From Microbacterium terregens (GTDB taxonomy: Bacteria; Pseudomonadota; Alphaproteobacteria; Sphingomonadales; Sphingomonadaceae), in NCBI RefSeq assembly GCF_027922045.1, contig NZ_BSEX01000013.1, positions 18,362-26,068 of the forward strand: 7,707 nt of DNA. The letters are read 5' to 3'. The first letter of the stretch is position 1, and every line of letters starts with the position of its first letter. The position numbers and the translations under genes were made by a program. Below the pieces are notes generated by a model that did not search any database, was not told where the DNA came from, and saw nothing but the letters and a program-made list of their open reading frames with translations. Positions 4,861 to 7,707 of this stretch are shown here, one piece after another.

Positions 4861-6690
4861 ATGTCGATCCTCGCCAACCCGCTTGCCCTGCGTGCCGACC
4901 CGCTGACGCTTCCGGTCGAGGACCGGCGGCGCGCGGCGCGCAGCCTGTACTGGCGCGGGTGGGAGGTGAGCCAGATCGCCGAGGAACTGCAGGTGGCGCG
5001 CACCACCGTGCAGTCGTGGAAAGACCGCAGCAAATGGGACGACGCGCCCAGCATCCGCCGGCTTGAGGACTGCCTCGAAGCCCGGTGGATGGTGCTGATC
5101 GCCAAGGACAAGAAGACCCCCGGCGACTTCAAGGAGATCGACCTGCTCGGCCGCCAGGTCGCCGCGCTGGCGAAGGTCCGCCGGTACGAGGAACCGGGCG
5201 GGCACGAAGGCGACCTGAACGACAAGGTCGCCAACCGGAACCGGGGCGAGCGCAAGCCCAAGGCGAAGCCGAACCACTTCACCGTCGAGCAGGCGGAGCA
5301 GCTGAAGGAGATCTTCCTCAATAAGCTGTTCGGGTACCAGGAGACGTGGTGGGCGAACCTGTCGCGCCGCACACGGATGATCCTGAAGTCGCGCCAGATC
5401 GGGGCGACCTACTATTTCGCGTTCGAAGCGCTGATCGACGCCATCGAGAGCGGTCGCAACCAGATTTTCCTGTCGGCGTCGAAGGCGCAGGCGCACCAGT
5501 TCCGCAACTACATCATCGGCTTTGCCAAGCTGGTCGGCGTCGACCTGAAGGGCGACCCGATGCTGATCACCAGCGCGCTACGCCCCGAGGGCGAGGCGGC
5601 GGCCGAGCTGCACTTCCTGGGCACCAACTTCCGCACCGCGCAGGGCCGCAGCGGCAACTTCTATTTCGACGAGTTCTTCTGGGTCCACGGGTTCGAGGAG
5701 CTGAACAAGGTCGCCTCGGGCATGGCGACCCACAAGCACTGGCGGAAGACGTATTTCTCGACGCCATCGACCGTGGCGCACCCGGCCTATCCGTACTGGA
5801 CCGGCGAGCGCCGCAACCGGCGCAAGAAGAAAGAGGACCGGATCGAGATCGATGTCGGCCACGCCGCGCTTCGCGATGGCCGGCTGTGCGAGGACGCGGT
5901 GTGGCGTCAGATCGTCACGGTGCAGGACGCGATCGACAAGGGCTTCGACCTGGTCGACCTGGACGAGCTGCAGGACGAATATGCCGAGGACGAGTTCGCG
6001 AACCTGTTCGGATGCGTGTTCGTCGACGACAGCCTGTCGGCGTTCCGCTTCAACGACCTGATCCGGCTCGGCTGCGACAGCCTGGTCGAATGGGCCGACT
6101 TCGATCCAGAGGCGGCGCGGCCTTATGGATACCGCCCCGTCTGGGCGGGCTATGATCCGCAGAACAGCGAGGAAGGCGACAACGCCGCGCTGGTGATCAT
6201 GGCGCCGCCGCTGGAGTCCGGCGGCAAGTTCCGCATCCTCGAAAAGCACCAGTTGCGCGGGCTCGACTTCGAGCAGCAGGCCGAGTTCATCCGCAACGTG
6301 TTGTCGCGCTACACCGTGACCTATCTAGGCATCGACGCGACCGGCGTCGGCGCCGGCGTCTACCAGCTGCTCGCCAAGCCGGAGAGCGGGATCCGCGGCG
6401 TCACCAAGATCGAATATTCGCTCGAGGTGAAAGCGGCGATGGTGATGAAGGCGCAGAACGTCGTGCGCCGGCAGCGCCTGGCGTTCGACCATTCGCTGCT
6501 CGACGTCGTGTCGTCGTTCATCTCGATCAAGAAGACGGTCACCACCAGCGGTCGCAACGTCACGTTCAAGGCCGGTCGCGGCGGCGACGACGGGCACGCG
6601 GACGTCGCCTGGGCGGCGATGCACATCCTCATCAACGAGCCGCTCGACGGCAAGGAAAAGCCCAAGGGCTCCATGGAGATCATCGAATGA
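4861..6690 (+). CDS. P: Terminase large (ATPase/nuclease) subunit (P2 gpP family)
   Basis: This 609-residue protein is the DNA-packaging motor, slightly longer than P2 gpP (about 590). An N-terminal helix-turn-helix (about 25-55, YWRGWEVSQIAEELQVARTT) probably contacts DNA or the small subunit. The ATPase domain has a Walker A-like KSRQIGATYY (176-185), Walker B NFYFDEFFWV (266-275, D270 and E271) and a coupling motif FSTPSTVAHPAYPYW (299-313). The C-terminal RNase H-like nuclease shows WAGYDPQ (428-434, D432), IDATG (491-495, D492) and HADVAWA (579-585, D581) as likely metal ligands. All catalytic motifs are intact. The ribosome binding site is weak: only TAGG about 11 nt before the ATG, so a very short or absent leader is possible. 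It overlaps portal gene Q by ATGA. Confidence 0.96.
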   Translation: MSILANPLALRADPLTLPVEDRRRAARSLYWRGWEVSQIAEELQVARTTVQSWKDRSKWDDAPSIRRLEDCLEARWMVLIAKDKKTPGDFKEIDLLGRQVAALAKVRRYEEPGGHEGDLNDKVANRNRGERKPKAKPNHFTVEQAEQLKEIFLNKLFGYQETWWANLSRRTRMILKSRQIGATYYFAFEALIDAIESGRNQIFLSASKAQAHQFRNYIIGFAKLVGVDLKGDPMLITSALRPEGEAAAELHFLGTNFRTAQGRSGNFYFDEFFWVHGFEELNKVASGMATHKHWRKTYFSTPSTVAHPAYPYWTGERRNRRKKKEDRIEIDVGHAALRDGRLCEDAVWRQIVTVQDAIDKGFDLVDLDELQDEYAEDEFANLFGCVFVDDSLSAFRFNDLIRLGCDSLVEWADFDPEAARPYGYRPVWAGYDPQNSEEGDNAALVIMAPPLESGGKFRILEKHQLRGLDFEQQAEFIRNVLSRYTVTYLGIDATGVGAGVYQLLAKPESGIRGVTKIEYSLEVKAAMVMKAQNVVRRQRLAFDHSLLDVVSSFISIKKTVTTSGRNVTFKAGRGGDDGHADVAWAAMHILINEPLDGKEKPKGSMEIIE

Positions 6691-7707
6691 GCAAGCGGAC
6701 GCGGCGGATGTCGCGGCAGGAAGCGCGTGCGGCGTCGGCCGGCGCGATCGAGCCGGTGTCGACCGAGGTCGAGGCGTTCAGCTTCGGCGAACCGGAGGCG
6801 GTGCTCGACCGGCGCCAGCTGCTCGACCTGCTGGAGTGCCCGCATAACAACCGCTGGTACGAGCCGCCGATCTCGCGCGACGGTCTCGCGCGGTCGTTCC
6901 GCGTGTCGCCGCACCATAGCTCGGCAATCATCTTCAAGCGCAACCAGCTGGTGGGATCGTTCATCCCGTCGCAGTGGTTGAGCCGCACCGTGTTCGCCAA
7001 GCTGGTGCAGGATTATCTGGTGTTCGGCGACTGCTTTGCCGTGAAGGTGCGCAGCCTGTCGGGCGCGGCAATGCGGATCGACTATTCGCCGTCGAAATAC
7101 ACCCGGCGCGGCATCGAGGCAGGTCGGTTCTTCTACGTGCCGGGTATCCCGAACGAGGTCGAGTTCGACCGGGGCAGCGTGGTTCAGCTGATGCAGCCCG
7201 ACGTGAACCAGGAGATCTACGGCGTGCCCGAGTATATCTCGGCACTGCAGGCGGCGCTGCTGAACGAAGCGGCGACGCTATTTCGGCGTCGCTACTATCT
7301 GAACGGCGCCCATGCGGGCTATATCATGTACGCGACCGGCGACATCGACGCGAACGACACCGACAAGCTGAAGGAAGCGATGCGGGGCGCGAAGGGGCCG
7401 GGCAACTTCCGGTCGATGTTCGTGCATGCGCCCAACGGCAAAGAGAACAGCATCAAGATCATCTCGATCGCGGAGGCCGCGGCCAAGGATGAGTTCCTGG
7501 GCATCAAGAGCGCGACCCAGGCCGACGTGATGGCGGCGCATCGTGTGCCGCCGCAGCTGCTCGGGATCGTGCCGGCGCAGGGCTCCGCGTTCGGCAATCC
7601 GACCGATGCGACGGCGATGTTCCGGCGCAACGAGATCAAGCCGCTGATGGCGGCGTTCCTCGATCTGAACGACGCGGTAGGCCTGCCCGCGGTGGCGTTC
7701 GAAGAGG
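6687..7707 (+). CDS. Q: Phage portal protein (P2 gpQ / PBSX family), 3' end cut by window
   Basis: Translation from ATG at 6687 stays open to the window end, giving 340 residues. P2 gpQ has 344, so only a few codons are likely missing. Recognisable blocks are SSAIIFKRNQLVGSF (78-92), QDYLVFGDCFAVKV (108-121), QPDVNQEIYGVPEYISAL (170-187), NEAATLFRRRYYLNGAHAGY (193-212), ATGDIDANDTDKL (216-228), KDEFLGIKSATQADVMAAHR (267-286) and VPPQLLGIVP (287-296). The dodecameric portal forms the DNA entry channel at one head vertex, docks the terminase and later the head completion protein. The start overlaps the P stop as ATGA, with GGAG (6675-6678) 8 nt upstream. The N-terminal 25 residues are basic and less conserved. 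Confidence 0.95.
   Translation, partial: MSKRTRRMSRQEARAASAGAIEPVSTEVEAFSFGEPEAVLDRRQLLDLLECPHNNRWYEPPISRDGLARSFRVSPHHSSAIIFKRNQLVGSFIPSQWLSRTVFAKLVQDYLVFGDCFAVKVRSLSGAAMRIDYSPSKYTRRGIEAGRFFYVPGIPNEVEFDRGSVVQLMQPDVNQEIYGVPEYISALQAALLNEAATLFRRRYYLNGAHAGYIMYATGDIDANDTDKLKEAMRGAKGPGNFRSMFVHAPNGKENSIKIISIAEAAAKDEFLGIKSATQADVMAAHRVPPQLLGIVPAQGSAFGNPTDATAMFRRNEIKPLMAAFLDLNDAVGLPAVAFEE

Noticed and set aside
5578..6249. Leftward open frame inside P (223 codons)
   Set aside because: Antisense shadow. P has continuous family motifs through this stretch.
6974..7492. Rightward open frame inside Q (172 codons)
   Set aside because: It is a frame-shifted reading of Q. The frame from 6687 reads as a near-complete portal protein.

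Overview
The window is a block of a P2-like (Peduovirus-type) tailed-phage genome, most likely a prophage, from a high-GC alphaproteobacterium. The families are clear from the proteins: portal, both terminase subunits, scaffold/protease, major capsid protein, head completion protein and tail protein X align with P2 Q, P, M, O, N, L and X, in P2 order. The very GC-rich coding sequence and the flavour of the proteins suggest a sphingomonad host (Sphingomonas, Sphingobium, Novosphingobium or a relative). That host assignment is inference. No integrase, att site, host gene, tRNA, CRISPR array or insertion sequence lies in the window, so an integrated prophage cannot be told from a free phage genome.

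Layout: two divergent late operons start from one intergenic region (4688-4860). The rightward operon is terminase ATPase P (4861-6690) and portal Q (6687 to the window end), which overlap by ATGA. The leftward operon, read from 4687 down to 1, is scaffold/protease O, major capsid N, small terminase M, an unrecognised 102-residue gene, a 69-residue two-helix membrane protein, head completion L, tail protein X, a three-helix holin-like protein, and the first 43 codons of a probable membrane-anchored lysozyme. Most junctions are tight: 2-nt gaps at M/102-aa gene and X/holin, ATGA at the 69-aa gene/L, TGATG at L/X, and GTGA at holin/lysozyme. This suggests one translationally coupled transcript. 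The 58-bp O-N gap, the 86-bp N-M gap and the gap after the 102-aa gene are the exceptions, and the last two hold conserved hairpins.

How they work together: O scaffolds and processes an N shell built on the Q portal. M and P recognise, cut and pump DNA into it. L closes the packaged head, X belongs to the tail genes, and the holin and lysozyme open the cell.

What departs from P2 is two small genes inserted between M and L, a 29-bp perfect palindrome between the divergent operons placed like a P2 late-activator site, and a pair of covarying hairpins with the same core at two gene ends. No stretch over 300 bases lacks a gene.
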